NCBI RefSeq assembly: GCF_040760005.1
Contig: NZ_CP099760.1
Span: forward strand, 1,359,501-1,423,500
Source of the DNA: Pseudomonas sp. stari2
GTDB lineage: Bacteria > Pseudomonadota > Gammaproteobacteria > Pseudomonadales > Pseudomonadaceae
Reading direction: 5' to 3'
DNA length: 64,000 bases
The notes beneath the pieces are model-generated. The model had not been told where the DNA came from and did not search any database. It worked only from the letters and a program-made list of their open reading frames with translations. Made by a program: the position numbers and the translations under genes. Below, piece after piece: positions 35,550-44,917 of this stretch. Numbering within the stretch: position 1 is the first letter of the stretch; each line of letters opens with the position of its first letter.

Positions 35550-37178
35550 TCAAGGGTACTTGCGCTTGTCCGGTGCCGGCGGGAAGTACTGGTACAACCA
35601 GGTCTCACTCAATGTGCGGTCGTTGGTGCGGATGAACAACCGCAGTTCCACCGGCTCCACGCTGTCGTTGGTCGGGTACCAGTCGAACAGGATCCGGTAA
35701 CCCTTGATGTCCTCCAGCACGAGCACGCTGAAGTCCTGCACCTTGCCGTTGGAGCAAGTGACCACCGGTTCGATCCCGGTGCCCTGCGGCAGGCGATCCA
35801 GGCCGCCACCGGTGAAGTCCACGGCAAAACGACGGGCCCAGACTGGCGGATAATGCTCACCCGGTGCCCAGCCTTCGACGAATCCACCCATGCCGGAACG
35901 GGTTGCATGCACTCGCGCCAGCGGCGTGCCGACCGGCGGCAGGGCGCTCCAGTAGAGCTTGTAGCCGTAGTTCAGCGAGTCCCCGGCCGCTACCGGTTTC
36001 TTCGGCGTCCAGAACGCAACGATGTTGTCGAGGGTTTCGCCGGTCGTAGGAATTTCCAGCAGGTCGATAGAGCCTTCGCCCCACGCGGTTGTAGGTTCTA
36101 CCCACAGGCTCGGACGCTTGCTGTACCAGTCCACAGTGTCCTGATAGTTGGCGAATTCGTGGTCGGTCTGCACCAGACCGAAACCTTTCGGGTCGGTGTC
36201 GGCGAAGGCGTTGAACTGAAGGGTGGCCGGGTTGTTCAGCGGGCGGCAGATCCACTCGCCGTTGCCGCGCCACATGGCCAGACGATCCGAGTCATGGATC
36301 TGCGGGTGGATGGTGTCGCACATCCGGCGCTCGTGGGTGCCGCAACTGAACATGCTGGTCATCGGCGCGATGCCCAATTGCTCGATGGCGGTGCGGGCAT
36401 TGATGTGGGCGTCGATCTCCATCACCACGCGCTCGGCCTGGCAATCGATGTCGAAGCGATAGGCGCCGGTCGCGCTCGGCGAGTCGAGCAGGGCGTAGAC
36501 CACGAAACGGGTCGCGTTCTGATCCGGGGTCTCGAACCAGAACTTGGTGAAGTCAGGGAATTCTTCGCGTTTTTTGGCGTAGGTGTCGACGGCCAGGCCA
36601 CGGGCGGAGAGGCCATATTGGCCAGTGGCATCCACCGCGCGGAAGTAGCTGGCGCCGAGGAACGACACCACGTCATGCCGATCCAGTTCCGGCGCCTTGA
36701 ACAGCTTGAAGCCGGCAAAACCCAGGTCGCCCTTGAGCTGCTGAGTGTCGACCGAGGTGTTTTCATAGTTGAACAGCTGAGGGCGGAAATGCACCTCGCG
36801 GGCCGTGCGGGTCTTCGGATCGACGCTGTACATGCGCACCGGCTGACGGAAACCCATGCCAACGTGGAAGAACTGCACATCGAGCTGACCCTTGTTCTCC
36901 TTCCACAGCGAATGCTCGCCGTCGTAGCGGATCGCGTTGAAGTTCTGCGGGGTCATGGTCGCCAGGGTCGGCGGCAGCACCTGTTTGGTGTCCTGATACG
37001 CGTTGCCGGCCAGTTGTTTGGCCTGGCGCTTCAGCGTTTCAAAGTCGAAGGCCTGGGCTTCACCGTCGGCGGCACCGCCAGAGGCGGCCCAGGCGCGAGA
37101 GGCCAGCAGGCCTGTGGCCGATAGGCCGGTATAAGCCGCAATGGCCATGGACGCTTTGAGCAAATTCCTGCGGTGCAT
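35550..37178 (-). CDS. opgD: Glucan biosynthesis protein D, Tat-exported
   Basis: A 542-aa periplasmic OpgG/OpgD family protein involved in osmoregulated periplasmic glucan backbone structure. The N-terminus [11 protein letters not shown] is a twin-arginine signal, followed by a hydrophobic core and cleavage near SRAWA (about 27-31). The mature start [15 protein letters not shown] and [24 protein letters not shown] C-terminal region match the family. Start ATG 37176-37178; the longer frame to 37220 is not supported. Acts outside the inner membrane. Confidence 0.93.
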   Translation of the reverse strand: MHRRNLLKASMAIAAYTGLSATGLLASRAWAASGGAADGEAQAFDFETLKRQAKQLAGNAYQDTKQVLPPTLATMTPQNFNAIRYDGEHSLWKENKGQLDVQFFHVGMGFRQPVRMYSVDPKTRTAREVHFRPQLFNYENTSVDTQQLKGDLGFAGFKLFKAPELDRHDVVSFLGASYFRAVDATGQYGLSARGLAVDTYAKKREEFPDFTKFWFETPDQNATRFVVYALLDSPSATGAYRFDIDCQAERVVMEIDAHINARTAIEQLGIAPMTSMFSCGTHERRMCDTIHPQIHDSDRLAMWRGNGEWICRPLNNPATLQFNAFADTDPKGFGLVQTDHEFANYQDTVDWYSKRPSLWVEPTTAWGEGSIDLLEIPTTGETLDNIVAFWTPKKPVAAGDSLNYGYKLYWSALPPVGTPLARVHATRSGMGGFVEGWAPGEHYPPVWARRFAVDFTGGGLDRLPQGTGIEPVVTCSNGKVQDFSVLVLEDIKGYRILFDWYPTNDSVEPVELRLFIRTNDRTLSETWLYQYFPPAPDKRKYP

Positions 37179-37534
37179 AGATACAACCTGTCGTGGACAA
37201 TCCCGCGCCGTTCCTGGCACGTACTGGATCAGAAATTACGGTTCGGACAAGCCTTCGGCCAAACGCTACGGACTAGTAACAGATGCGCGCTAGCTTAATC
37301 CGTTCGCTGATTTTGCAAAATTCCCTGATAGCACGGCGCTAGCCTCTCAATGAAACAAGACGTTACGGTTACTTATCCCACAGCCTTTTCTGATTTATAG
37401 GGCATATCTGCTTTTTTCGACTAATTACTCTAAAAACAGCTTTTCAGCGCCGATTTAATTTCTATTCTATGGGCATCGCCGGTCACGACCCATCCGACCG
37501 GCAGGGCTCAAATCGCTGCTTAAGGAGCAGGGCG
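37179..37534. other. AT-rich intergenic region between opgD and the 37.6-kb small ORF
   Basis: About 350 bp with no gene that I can support. The section 37350-37460 is clearly richer in A and T than its surroundings and probably holds promoters for the divergent opgD and the small ORF. No convincing -35/-10 pair can be picked. Confidence 0.5.
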
Positions 37535-37580
37535 ATGCGGTTTTCGAAAATTTCTGACGTACTGGAAAAGGACATCGTCC

Positions 37581-37766
37581 ATGACAAAAGGACAAGGCAT
37601 CACCGAAATGTTGGGCATCTTTCCCTGCCTCACCAACGTCCGGCGAAGACGCCGGCTCAGTCCTGATGAGCTGAAACTGGTGGAGCGTTACCGGGAGTTG
37701 TCGGAAAGCGACCGGATTGCGATGCGGTATCTGGTGGATGCGATGAGGAGTGTTTCGCGGTTTTGA
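37581..37766 (+). CDS. Small basic hypothetical protein, 61 aa
   Basis: Not recognised as a known family. The protein has a basic patch (NVRRRRRLSPDELK) followed by a charged, helix-rich half (VERYRELSESDRIAMRYLVDAM) that looks like a small DNA- or RNA-binding regulator. AAGGA lies eight bases before the ATG and a strong terminator follows 15 bp after the stop, both favouring a real gene. Another short frame with its own AAGGAG (ATG 37535, 43 aa) overlaps its start. Confidence 0.7.
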   Translation: MTKGQGITEMLGIFPCLTNVRRRRRLSPDELKLVERYRELSESDRIAMRYLVDAMRSVSRF

Positions 37767-37780
37767 AGTAAAAAACCAAA

Positions 37781-37810
37781 GGGGCGGACTGTGAAGTCCG
37801 CCCCTTTTTC
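37781..37810 (+). terminator. Strong terminator after the 61-aa gene
   Basis: GGGGCGGACT (37781-37790) pairs with AGTCCGCCCC (37795-37804) around GTGA, followed by TTTTTC. It lies between convergent genes. Confidence 0.9.
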
Positions 37811-37821
37811 ATTCTTGAGGT

Positions 37822-38307
37822 TTACCGGGGACGCTGTGCCAGCATCAACTCAGGCATGTCCCGCCATTTCACCCAGGCCTGTTGTTGCCAGTGGAGCAGC
37901 GGCACGGTGACGCCAGCCCAATGCACGGAGCTCAGGCTCGGGCAGGTTTCCGCTGTTGCTGAGCTGGTTTCCCGCAGGATGGGAATCACCTCATTGCTCA
38001 GCCATTGGCGCAGGTTGCGGTTTTCCGGGATGAAATGGTGAACCAGCAGCGCGTACATGCCGGATTCGCTGACCATTGGCGTCTCGACAACTTTGCCGTA
38101 CTTGCGCAGGCGGACGGTGCGGCGTTGGTCGGGGTCGAGTTTGAGCGTGACGCGTGGGTTCAAAGGATGGCCCATCATGCGGCCCAGATCCTGAGAGCAG
38201 AACCAGGCTTGGTGATCGAGCAGGAGAGCGTGGAGGAAGCGGTTGTGGCGGGTGAAAACCGTAGGGATAAAGTGCGTCTGGGTCTCAGGTGAATTTTGCG
38301 CGTGCAT
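37822..38307 (-). CDS. Orphan BRO/antirepressor-like protein
   Basis: A 161-aa protein. Residues about 18-115 resemble the BRO-N domain of phage antirepressors (LDHQAWFCSQDLGRMMGHPL, VSESGMYALLVHHF, RQWLSNEVIPILRE). It has no C-terminal antirepressor domain and no phage genes nearby, so it may be a domesticated chromosomal copy. Start ATG 38305-38307. DNA binding is inferred from the family. Confidence 0.78.
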   Translation of the reverse strand: MHAQNSPETQTHFIPTVFTRHNRFLHALLLDHQAWFCSQDLGRMMGHPLNPRVTLKLDPDQRRTVRLRKYGKVVETPMVSESGMYALLVHHFIPENRNLRQWLSNEVIPILRETSSATAETCPSLSSVHWAGVTVPLLHWQQQAWVKWRDMPELMLAQRPR

Positions 38308-38717
38308 AGTCAATTTCTACTCCATGTTGAAATGAGAGCCGCCACTAATCCTTCGACAGATTTGGGTGGCGAACCGCGCGGCGTTCGAAGTCGGAACATT
38401 CTCGATCAACATGGAAGCCGAGAGGCCCGCGCCACACGGTCCGCCATAACGCTAATCCGAAAGGCAAAAAAAGCCTCGGTTTCTATGGAGGACGCAGTTG
38501 CGCCATGTTGATGATGTACCGGCTTCGACCCCGGGCCGCTGATTGGGCAGCGACGGGATAAAGCCTATCGGTCAGGCGCTAGCGGCGCCAAGTCTACTCT
38601 GCCGACGCCACTCGTAGGAAAGGGGACTTAATGCTGAGGGTTCGTTCCGCAGGAAACGAGCAACTGACGCTGAAAGAAATCAGCCCCGAAATTTTGATAA
38701 GTCCGGGGCTGTTTTTC
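38308..38717. other. 410-bp intergenic region with a long inverted repeat and a terminator
   Basis: No gene is supported. TCCATGTTGA (38321-38330) and TCAACATGGA (38406-38415) form a perfect 10-bp inverted repeat close to the BRO-like gene start and may be its control site. The rest, 38416-38680, shows short GC-rich palindromic pieces but no identifiable RNA. Confidence 0.5.
38681..38716. terminator. Terminator of the permease gene
   Basis: CAGCCCCG (38681-38688) pairs with CGGGGCTG (38704-38711). A T run follows on the plus strand. On the minus strand the trailing sequence is weaker, but the position just after the permease stop fits its 3' end. Confidence 0.6.
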
Positions 38718-40202
38718 TTAGCGACTCACCTTCCAGGCATCCCCAGCCGGCGCCTTCCCATGGTCATACGGCTTGCCGATCCACATGTAAATCAACCCCA
38801 ACCCAATCACGATCGCCGTGCTCAGCACCATCGCGTAGTTGATGTACCACGCGGCATCCGGCGTGCGGGGCCAGGCCATGTTGATGATTGCGCCGACGCC
38901 GTACACCAGCGCGCCGATGTTCACCGGCCAGCCCCAGGCGCCGAGGGTGAATTTGCCGCTGGGTTTCCAGCCTTTGCTGCGGGCGTACAGGGCGGCGAAG
39001 ACGATCATCTGGAACGCGAGGTAAATGCCGATGGCGGCGAAGCTGACGATGGTGGCCACGGCGTCTTGCAGGAAGAAGCCGAGGGCGATGATCAGGCCGG
39101 GCAGTACGCCGGACACGAACAACGCAGCGACCGGAACCTGGGTCGTAGGAGAAATCTTTTTCAGCAGTCGGCTGCCGATGACCATTTCATCGCGGGCGTA
39201 GGAATACAGCAGACGACTCGCCGCCGCTTGCAGGCTGATGACGCAAGAGATGAAGGAAATCATCACCACGCCCATCACCACTTTCGAACCGACCGGGCCG
39301 AAGGCGTTGTTGAGGATGGTGGTGACCGGATCCTTGTCGGTGCCGTTGATCACCGCTTGCATGTCCGGCACGGCGAGAATCAGCGCCAGGCAAGCGAACA
39401 TCGCTGCGATGCCGCCGATGTAGATGGTCATGCGCATGGCCACCGGGATTTTCTTGCTCGGGTTCGGAGTTTCTTCGGCCACGTCGCCGCAGGCCTCGAA
39501 GCCGTAATAAAGGAACATCCCCGCCAACGAAGCGGTGAGGAAGGCCGGCAGGTAGGAGCCGTCGACGCTGATATCGAAGGTGTTGAACAGCACGCTGATC
39601 GGCTGGTGACGCTCGAAAATCAGCAGGTACACGCCGACGATCACCGCACCCACCAATTCGCAGAGGAAGCCGAACATGGCGATCCGCGCCAGCACTTGGG
39701 TGCCGCTGAGGTTGACCAGTGTGGCGAACAGCGTCAGCACCAGGGCGATGACGATGTTGGTGTTGTTGCTCGGCTCAAAACCCAGCATGGCGGCGAGGTA
39801 CGGGCCGGCGCCGACCGCAACGGCGGCGATGGTTACGCACAGGGCGATGGAGTAGATCCAGCCGACCATCCATGCCCATTTCTTGCCCACCAGACGCCGC
39901 GCCCAAGGGTAGACACCGCCGGAAATCGGGAACTGCGACACCACTTCGCCGAAGATCAGGCACACCAGCAATTGGCCGCAACCGACCAGCAAGTAGGCCC
40001 AGAACATCGGAGGCCCGCCGGCCGCCAGACACAGGCCGAACAGGGTATAAACCCCAACGACCGGTGACAGATACGTGAAGCCCAAGGCGAAGTTTTCCCA
40101 CAGGCTCATGCTGCGGTTGAAGTTGGACGTGTAGCCCAGTTGGCGCAGTTGTTCGGCATCGCTGTCGGCAACGGCGGCTGAGAGCTCGGGTGATGCACTC
40201 AT
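38718..40202 (-). CDS. APC-family amino acid permease
   Basis: A 494-aa inner-membrane transporter with about 12 spans. The start region LGYTSNFNRSMSLWENFALGFTYLSPVVG and EVVSQFPISGGVYPWARRL are typical of the amino acid/choline subfamily. YYGFEACGDVAEETPNPSKKIP is the conserved loop. Substrate may be GABA or a related amine because it lies downstream of the aminobutyraldehyde dehydrogenase; this is inferred. Start ATG 40200-40202. Confidence 0.87.
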   Translation of the reverse strand: MSASPELSAAVADSDAEQLRQLGYTSNFNRSMSLWENFALGFTYLSPVVGVYTLFGLCLAAGGPPMFWAYLLVGCGQLLVCLIFGEVVSQFPISGGVYPWARRLVGKKWAWMVGWIYSIALCVTIAAVAVGAGPYLAAMLGFEPSNNTNIVIALVLTLFATLVNLSGTQVLARIAMFGFLCELVGAVIVGVYLLIFERHQPISVLFNTFDISVDGSYLPAFLTASLAGMFLYYGFEACGDVAEETPNPSKKIPVAMRMTIYIGGIAAMFACLALILAVPDMQAVINGTDKDPVTTILNNAFGPVGSKVVMGVVMISFISCVISLQAAASRLLYSYARDEMVIGSRLLKKISPTTQVPVAALFVSGVLPGLIIALGFFLQDAVATIVSFAAIGIYLAFQMIVFAALYARSKGWKPSGKFTLGAWGWPVNIGALVYGVGAIINMAWPRTPDAAWYINYAMVLSTAIVIGLGLIYMWIGKPYDHGKAPAGDAWKVSR

Positions 40203-40347
40203 GTGTGTTTGCTCCGTGAAATCGGCAGATTTCGGATGGCCGAAACCGTGGCGGGGCTTGGTGAGCGCCGCCCGGATCGGTAGTTATTGTTTTGAATGCC
40301 TGGTGGTGCGGATAACCGGCTTCTGCCATGAAACCGGGGGGATGCCT

Positions 40348-41772
40348 TTAGTGCTTGAACATCACATGCCGAACCGTGGTGTAGTCCTCCAGCCCGTACA
40401 TGGACATGTCCTTGCCGTAACCGGACAGTTTCTGACCGCCATGGGGCATTTCGCTGACGAGCATGAAGTGGGTATTCACCCAAGTGCAGCCGTACTGCAA
40501 CCGTGCGGACAGGCGATGGGCGCGTCCTACATCCGCCGTCCACACCGAGGACGCCAGGCCGTAGTCCGAATCGTTGGCCCATTCCAGCGCCTGGGCTTCA
40601 TCGGTGAATTGAGTCACCGACACCACCGGCCCGAACACTTCGCGGCGGACGATTTCGTCGTCCTGCTGGGCGTCGGCCAGCACCGTCGGTTCGAAGAAGA
40701 AACCATTGCCTTCGACAGCCTTGCCGCCGGTGATCAAGCGAATGTGAGGTTGCGCCACGGCGCGCTCGACAAACCCGGCCACGCGGTCGCGATGCTGGGC
40801 GGTGATCAGCGGCCCCAGCTCGGTCGACGGATCATCCTGCAAGCCATACTTGATGCTGCTGACCGCCGCGCCGAGCTTCTCGACGAACTTGTCGTAAATG
40901 CCTTGCTGCGCATAGATCCGGCACGCAGCGGTGCAATCCTGGCCGGCGTTGTAAAAGCCGAAAGTACGAATGCCTTCGACGGCGGCATCGATATCGGCGT
41001 CGTCGAAGATGATCACCGGAGCCTTGCCGCCCAGTTCCATGTGCATGCGTTTGACGCTGTCGGCGGTGCTGGAAATGATGTTCGAGCCGGTCGCTATGGA
41101 GCCGGTCAGCGAGACCATGCGCACTTTCGGATGGGTCACCAACGGGCTGCCCACGCTCGGCCCACGACCAAACACCAGATTGAGTACACCGGCCGGGAAA
41201 ATATCCGACGCCAGTTCGGCTAGACGCAACGCGGTCAGCGGGGTTTGTTCCGACGGCTTGAGCACCACGGTATTACCGGCGGCGAGGGCCGGGGCGATTT
41301 TCCAAGCGACCATCATCAGCGGGTAGTTCCACGGCGCGATAGAAGCGATCACGCCCACCGGGTCGCGGCGGATCATCGAGGTGTGGCCGGGCAGGTATTC
41401 GCCACCGGCCGAACCGCTCATGCAACGGCTGGCGCCGGCGAAGAAACGGAAAACGTCGGCAATCGCCGGAATCTCGTCGTTCAGCGCAGCGCTGTAGGGT
41501 TTGCCGCAGTTGTCGGATTCCAGTTTCGCCAGTTCTTCGCCGTGGGCTTCGATGGCGTCGGCGAGTTTGAGCAACAACAGCGAACGGTCTTTCGGCGTGG
41601 TCTGCGACCATTCGGCGAAGGCACTGTCGGCGGCGCGCACGGCGGCATCGACCTGGGCCTCGGTGGCCTCGTTGATTTCCACCAGCACTTCGCCACGCGC
41701 CGGGTTGAGCACCGGTTGCGCCGGGCCTTCGCCGTTGACCAGTTGGCCGTTGATCAAGAGTTTGGTTTGCAT
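40348..41772 (-). CDS. patD: Gamma-aminobutyraldehyde dehydrogenase, copy 1
   Basis: A 474-aa NAD-dependent aldehyde dehydrogenase. Active Cys is in [15 protein letters not shown], the general-base Glu in [10 protein letters not shown], and the NAD site region is [20 protein letters not shown]. Closest in type to PatD/YdcW, which oxidises 4-aminobutanal to GABA in putrescine breakdown. Start ATG 41770-41772. A very similar second copy lies at 46152-47639, on the other side of the transporter genes. Confidence 0.85.
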   Translation of the reverse strand: MQTKLLINGQLVNGEGPAQPVLNPARGEVLVEINEATEAQVDAAVRAADSAFAEWSQTTPKDRSLLLLKLADAIEAHGEELAKLESDNCGKPYSAALNDEIPAIADVFRFFAGASRCMSGSAGGEYLPGHTSMIRRDPVGVIASIAPWNYPLMMVAWKIAPALAAGNTVVLKPSEQTPLTALRLAELASDIFPAGVLNLVFGRGPSVGSPLVTHPKVRMVSLTGSIATGSNIISSTADSVKRMHMELGGKAPVIIFDDADIDAAVEGIRTFGFYNAGQDCTAACRIYAQQGIYDKFVEKLGAAVSSIKYGLQDDPSTELGPLITAQHRDRVAGFVERAVAQPHIRLITGGKAVEGNGFFFEPTVLADAQQDDEIVRREVFGPVVSVTQFTDEAQALEWANDSDYGLASSVWTADVGRAHRLSARLQYGCTWVNTHFMLVSEMPHGGQKLSGYGKDMSMYGLEDYTTVRHVMFKH

Positions 41773-41822
41773 GTTGTTGTCCTCTTTGCAGCCATCGTTA
41801 TTTTTCAGAAGAAACCGAAAAT

Positions 41823-41917
41823 CCTGTGGGAGCGAGCTTGCTCGCGAAAGCGGTGTGCCAGTCGACATCAATGTTGGATGTCATGGCCTCTTCGCGAGCA
41901 AGCTCGCTCCCACAGGG
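41823..41917. repeat. REP pair (REPIN)
   Basis: CCTGTGGGAGCGAGC...TTGCTCGCGAA (41823-41848) and its exact inverted partner (41891-41916) enclose 42 bp. This is the well-known P. fluorescens-group REP unit arranged as an inverted doublet, mobilised by RAYT transposases elsewhere in such genomes. It lies between the ABC permease and dehydrogenase copy 1. Confidence 0.9.
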
Positions 41918-41939
41918 GAAAGTGGTGTCTGTTATGAGT

Positions 41940-42749
41940 TCATTTGCCGCCGCTGCCGGCCACGCTCTCGCCACCACGGGTCAGGTAGTAGGCGCCGAGG
42001 ATCGGCAGCATGGTCACCAGCATCACGAGCATCGCCACGACGTTGGTCACCGGCACGTCCCGTGGGCGGCTCAACTGATTGAGCAACCACAGCGGCAAGG
42101 TGCGTTCATGCCCGGCGGTGAAAGTGGTGACGATGATTTCGTCGAACGACAGCGCAAACGCGAGCATGCCGCCGGCGAGCAGCGCCGAGCCGAGATTCGG
42201 CAGGATGATGTAGCGGAAGGTCTGCCAACCGTCGGCGCCGAGATCCATCGACGCTTCGATCAGGCTGTGTGAGGTGCGGCGCAAGCGGGCGATGACGTTG
42301 TTGTAGACGATCACCACGCAGAAGGTCGCGTGACCAACGATGATGGTGAACATCCCCGGCTCGATCCCCAGTGTCTTGAAGGTCGCCAGCAGCGCAATCC
42401 CGGTGATGATCCCCGGCAACGCAATCGGCAGGATCAGCATCAGCGAAATGCCTTGTTTGCCGAAGAAGTCCCGGCGGTACAACGCCGCTGAAGCGAGGGT
42501 GCCGAGCACCATGGCAATCAGCGTGGCGATGGCCGCGATCTGCAGCGACAACTTGATCGCTTCAAGCACGTCCGGCCGCGAAAACGCCACGCTGAACCAG
42601 TGCAGCGTGAAGCCTTTCGGTGGAAAGCTGAACGCCGCGTCTTCGGTGTTGAAGGCGTAGAGGAAGATGATCAGGATCGGGAAGTGCAGAAACACCAACC
42701 CGCCCCAGGCTGCGATGCGCAAGCCTATTGAAGCCTTTTCAGAGTGCAT
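41940..42749 (-). CDS. ABC transporter permease, PotI/YdcV-like
   Basis: A 269-aa inner-membrane subunit of a polyamine-type importer with six predicted spans and the EAA loop ([20 protein letters not shown]). It overlaps the upstream permease by 11 bp, showing cotranslation. Start ATG 42747-42749. Gene order binding protein-ATPase-permease-permease with a PatD-like dehydrogenase parallels E. coli ydcSTUVW. Confidence 0.9.
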   Translation of the reverse strand: MHSEKASIGLRIAAWGGLVFLHFPILIIFLYAFNTEDAAFSFPPKGFTLHWFSVAFSRPDVLEAIKLSLQIAAIATLIAMVLGTLASAALYRRDFFGKQGISLMLILPIALPGIITGIALLATFKTLGIEPGMFTIIVGHATFCVVIVYNNVIARLRRTSHSLIEASMDLGADGWQTFRYIILPNLGSALLAGGMLAFALSFDEIIVTTFTAGHERTLPLWLLNQLSRPRDVPVTNVVAMLVMLVTMLPILGAYYLTRGGESVAGSGGK

Positions 42750-43674
42750 CGAAGGCCCCCAGACGTTTGACGATGGACAGGTAAATGGCGATCAGCACGA
42801 TCGGCACCAGCGTGAACGCCGCAGCCATCGGCATGTTGCCGATCGCGCCTTGCTGCGCGTAGACCATGCTGCCGACGAAGTAGCCCGGCGGGCCCACCAG
42901 TTGCGGCACGATGAAGTCGCCCAAGGTCAGCGAGAACGTGAAGATCGAACCGGCAGCAATCCCCGGCACCGACAGCGGCAGAATCACCTGCATGAAGGTC
43001 TGGCGAGGCTTGGCCCCGAGGTCGGCGGAGGCTTGCAGCAACGACGGCGGCAGGCGCTCCAGCGAGGCCTGGATCGGCAGGATCATGAACGGCAGCCAGA
43101 TGTAGACGAACACCATGAACCGCCCCAGATGCGAGGTCGACAAGGTGCTGCCGCCGACCCCGGGAATCCCCAGAATGAACTGCAGCACCGGCTCCAGCCC
43201 CAGGTGCTGAACGAACCATTGCGCCACGCCGCCCTTGGCCAGCAGCAGCGTCCAGGCGTAGGCCTTGACGATGTAGCTGGCCCACATCGGCATCATCACC
43301 GCGATGTAGAAAAACGCCTTGGTCTTGCCGGTGGTGTAGCGCGCCATGTAGTAGGCAATCGGGAACGCGACGATGGCGCTGGCGATCGACACCACGACGG
43401 CCATGCTCAGGGTGCGCAGAATGATGTCGAAGTTCGACGGCTGAAACAGCGCGGCGAAGTTGGCCAGGGTCAGGTCAGGCGTGACTGCCATGGTGAAGTC
43501 GTCGAAGGTGTAGAAACCTTGCCACAACAGCACCAGCAACGAGCCCAGATAGATCGCGCCGAACCACAGCAGCGGCGGCACCAGCAGCATCGACAGGTAC
43601 AGGTTCGGCTTGCGATAGAGCAGGTTGGAAAACCTGCGCAACGGCGCCGATTGAGGGAGGGCGAGGGCGGTCAT
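42739..43674 (-). CDS. ABC transporter permease, PotH/YdcU-like
   Basis: A 311-aa partner permease with a long N-terminal extension and EAA loop ([20 protein letters not shown]). Start ATG 43672-43674 ([15 protein letters not shown]); the frame from 43710 overlaps the ATPase gene. Only one base separates it from the ATPase stop. It forms the membrane channel with the PotI-like protein. Confidence 0.9.
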   Translation of the reverse strand: MTALALPQSAPLRRFSNLLYRKPNLYLSMLLVPPLLWFGAIYLGSLLVLLWQGFYTFDDFTMAVTPDLTLANFAALFQPSNFDIILRTLSMAVVVSIASAIVAFPIAYYMARYTTGKTKAFFYIAVMMPMWASYIVKAYAWTLLLAKGGVAQWFVQHLGLEPVLQFILGIPGVGGSTLSTSHLGRFMVFVYIWLPFMILPIQASLERLPPSLLQASADLGAKPRQTFMQVILPLSVPGIAAGSIFTFSLTLGDFIVPQLVGPPGYFVGSMVYAQQGAIGNMPMAAAFTLVPIVLIAIYLSIVKRLGAFDAL

Positions 43675-43675
43675 G

Positions 43676-44713
43676 TCACACCCCGCTCGCAACGGTGTCG
43701 TGCAGCGCAATCATCGCTTCCCGCGCCCAGCGAGCGCTGATGCGCTGGCCGGTCTGGTGCTGCGCACTGCTGTCGATCCATTGATTGTTGGCCTGGCTGA
43801 TGCTCAGGGTCTGGCCGTTTTCCAGCTTCAGTTCGTAGCGCGTGGCGCTGCCCTGATACTGGATGTCGTGCAGCAGACCGCTGACTTCGATTTCATGGCT
43901 GGCCAGCGGGCCTTCGGCGAAACGCACGTGTTCCGGGCGGATCGAAAACGGCTGCGGATGGCCGCTGAGCTGGCGCGCCAGATCACCGCGAATCACGTTC
44001 GAGGTGCCGACGAATTCGGCGACGAAGGTCGTGGTGGGTTTCATGTACAGAGTGCGCGGCGTGTCGACCTGTTCGATGCGACCCTTGTTGAACACGGCCA
44101 CGCGGTCGGACATCGACAGCGCTTCAGTCTGATCGTGGGTGACGAAGATGAAGGTGATGCCGAGCTGGCGTTGCAGCTTCTTCAGTTCGCTCTGCATCTG
44201 TTCGCGCAGCTTCAAGTCGAGAGCGCCCAACGGCTCGTCGAGCAACAGCACTCGCGGGCGATTGACCAACGCGCGGGCGAGGGCGACACGCTGGCGCTGA
44301 CCGCCGGACAACTGCACCGGTTTGCGTGCGCCGTAGCCGCCGAGGGCGACCATGTCCAACGCCTCTTCGGCACGCTTGTGGCGCTCGTTCTTGTTCACGC
44401 CTTTGACTTTCAAACCGTAGGCGACGTTGTCCAGCACGTTCATGTGCGGGAACAGCGCGTAATCCTGAAACACGGTATTTACGTCGCGTTGATACGGCGG
44501 CAGACCGGCGGCTTCGGCGCCGTGAATGCGGATCGAGCCTGCGCTCGGTTGTTCGAACCCGGCGATCAGGCGCAGGCACGTGGTCTTGCCCGAGCCGGAA
44601 GGGCCGAGCATGGAAAAGAACTCGCCGTCCTGGATGTCGATGGAAACCCGGTCAACGGCCTTCACCTCGCCGAACTGCCGGGAAACGTTGGTGAACTGGA
44701 CTGCAAGCGTCAT
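43676..44713 (-). CDS. ABC transporter ATP-binding protein, PotG/YdcT-like
   Basis: A 345-aa ATPase. Walker A GPSGSGKTT (about 40-48), signature LSGGQRQRVALARAL, Walker B VLLLDEPLGALD, switch His in FVTHDQTEAL, then a C-terminal TOBE domain (about 270-340) typical of polyamine/spermidine systems. Start ATG 44711-44713. Confidence 0.92.
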   Translation of the reverse strand: MTLAVQFTNVSRQFGEVKAVDRVSIDIQDGEFFSMLGPSGSGKTTCLRLIAGFEQPSAGSIRIHGAEAAGLPPYQRDVNTVFQDYALFPHMNVLDNVAYGLKVKGVNKNERHKRAEEALDMVALGGYGARKPVQLSGGQRQRVALARALVNRPRVLLLDEPLGALDLKLREQMQSELKKLQRQLGITFIFVTHDQTEALSMSDRVAVFNKGRIEQVDTPRTLYMKPTTTFVAEFVGTSNVIRGDLARQLSGHPQPFSIRPEHVRFAEGPLASHEIEVSGLLHDIQYQGSATRYELKLENGQTLSISQANNQWIDSSAQHQTGQRISARWAREAMIALHDTVASGV

Positions 44714-44786
44714 GGTGCGGTGCTCCAAAAAGGCGAGGGCCGTCGCAGCGGCCCTTCCTGGACTTCTGAAAAACAGTGTTCGAATT

Positions 44787-44901
44787 GATCGTTCCCACGC
44801 TCTGCGTGGGAACGCTGCCCGTGACGCTCTGCGTCAGCTCATGCGAATGGACGCGGAGCGTTCCCACGCAGACGGTTCGACGCCTCGACGTGGGAACGAT
44901 C
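44787..44901. repeat. Palindromic intergenic repeat block
   Basis: GATCGTTCCCACGC opens the block; GTTCCCACGC (44791-44800) pairs with GCGTGGGAAC (44804-44813), and the block closes with CGTGGGAACGATC (44889-44901). A further GCGTTCCCACGC lies inside. It matches a repeat family I know from Pseudomonas intergenic DNA. It sits between the ATPase and the binding-protein gene and might lower downstream expression. Confidence 0.8.
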
Positions 44902-44917
44902 GGGCTGGAGCGGCGTG

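Noticed and set aside
37822..38307. Prophage remnant suggested by the antirepressor-like gene
   Set aside because: No other phage gene, integrase or attachment repeat is visible on either side.
38416..38640. tRNA or tmRNA-like gene
   Set aside because: A TTCGACC segment recalls a T loop, but its stem does not pair and no acceptor stem can be drawn.
38631..40067. 478-codon plus-strand frame opposite the amino acid permease
   Set aside because: Antisense shadow of a 12-span permease and passes through its terminator hairpin.
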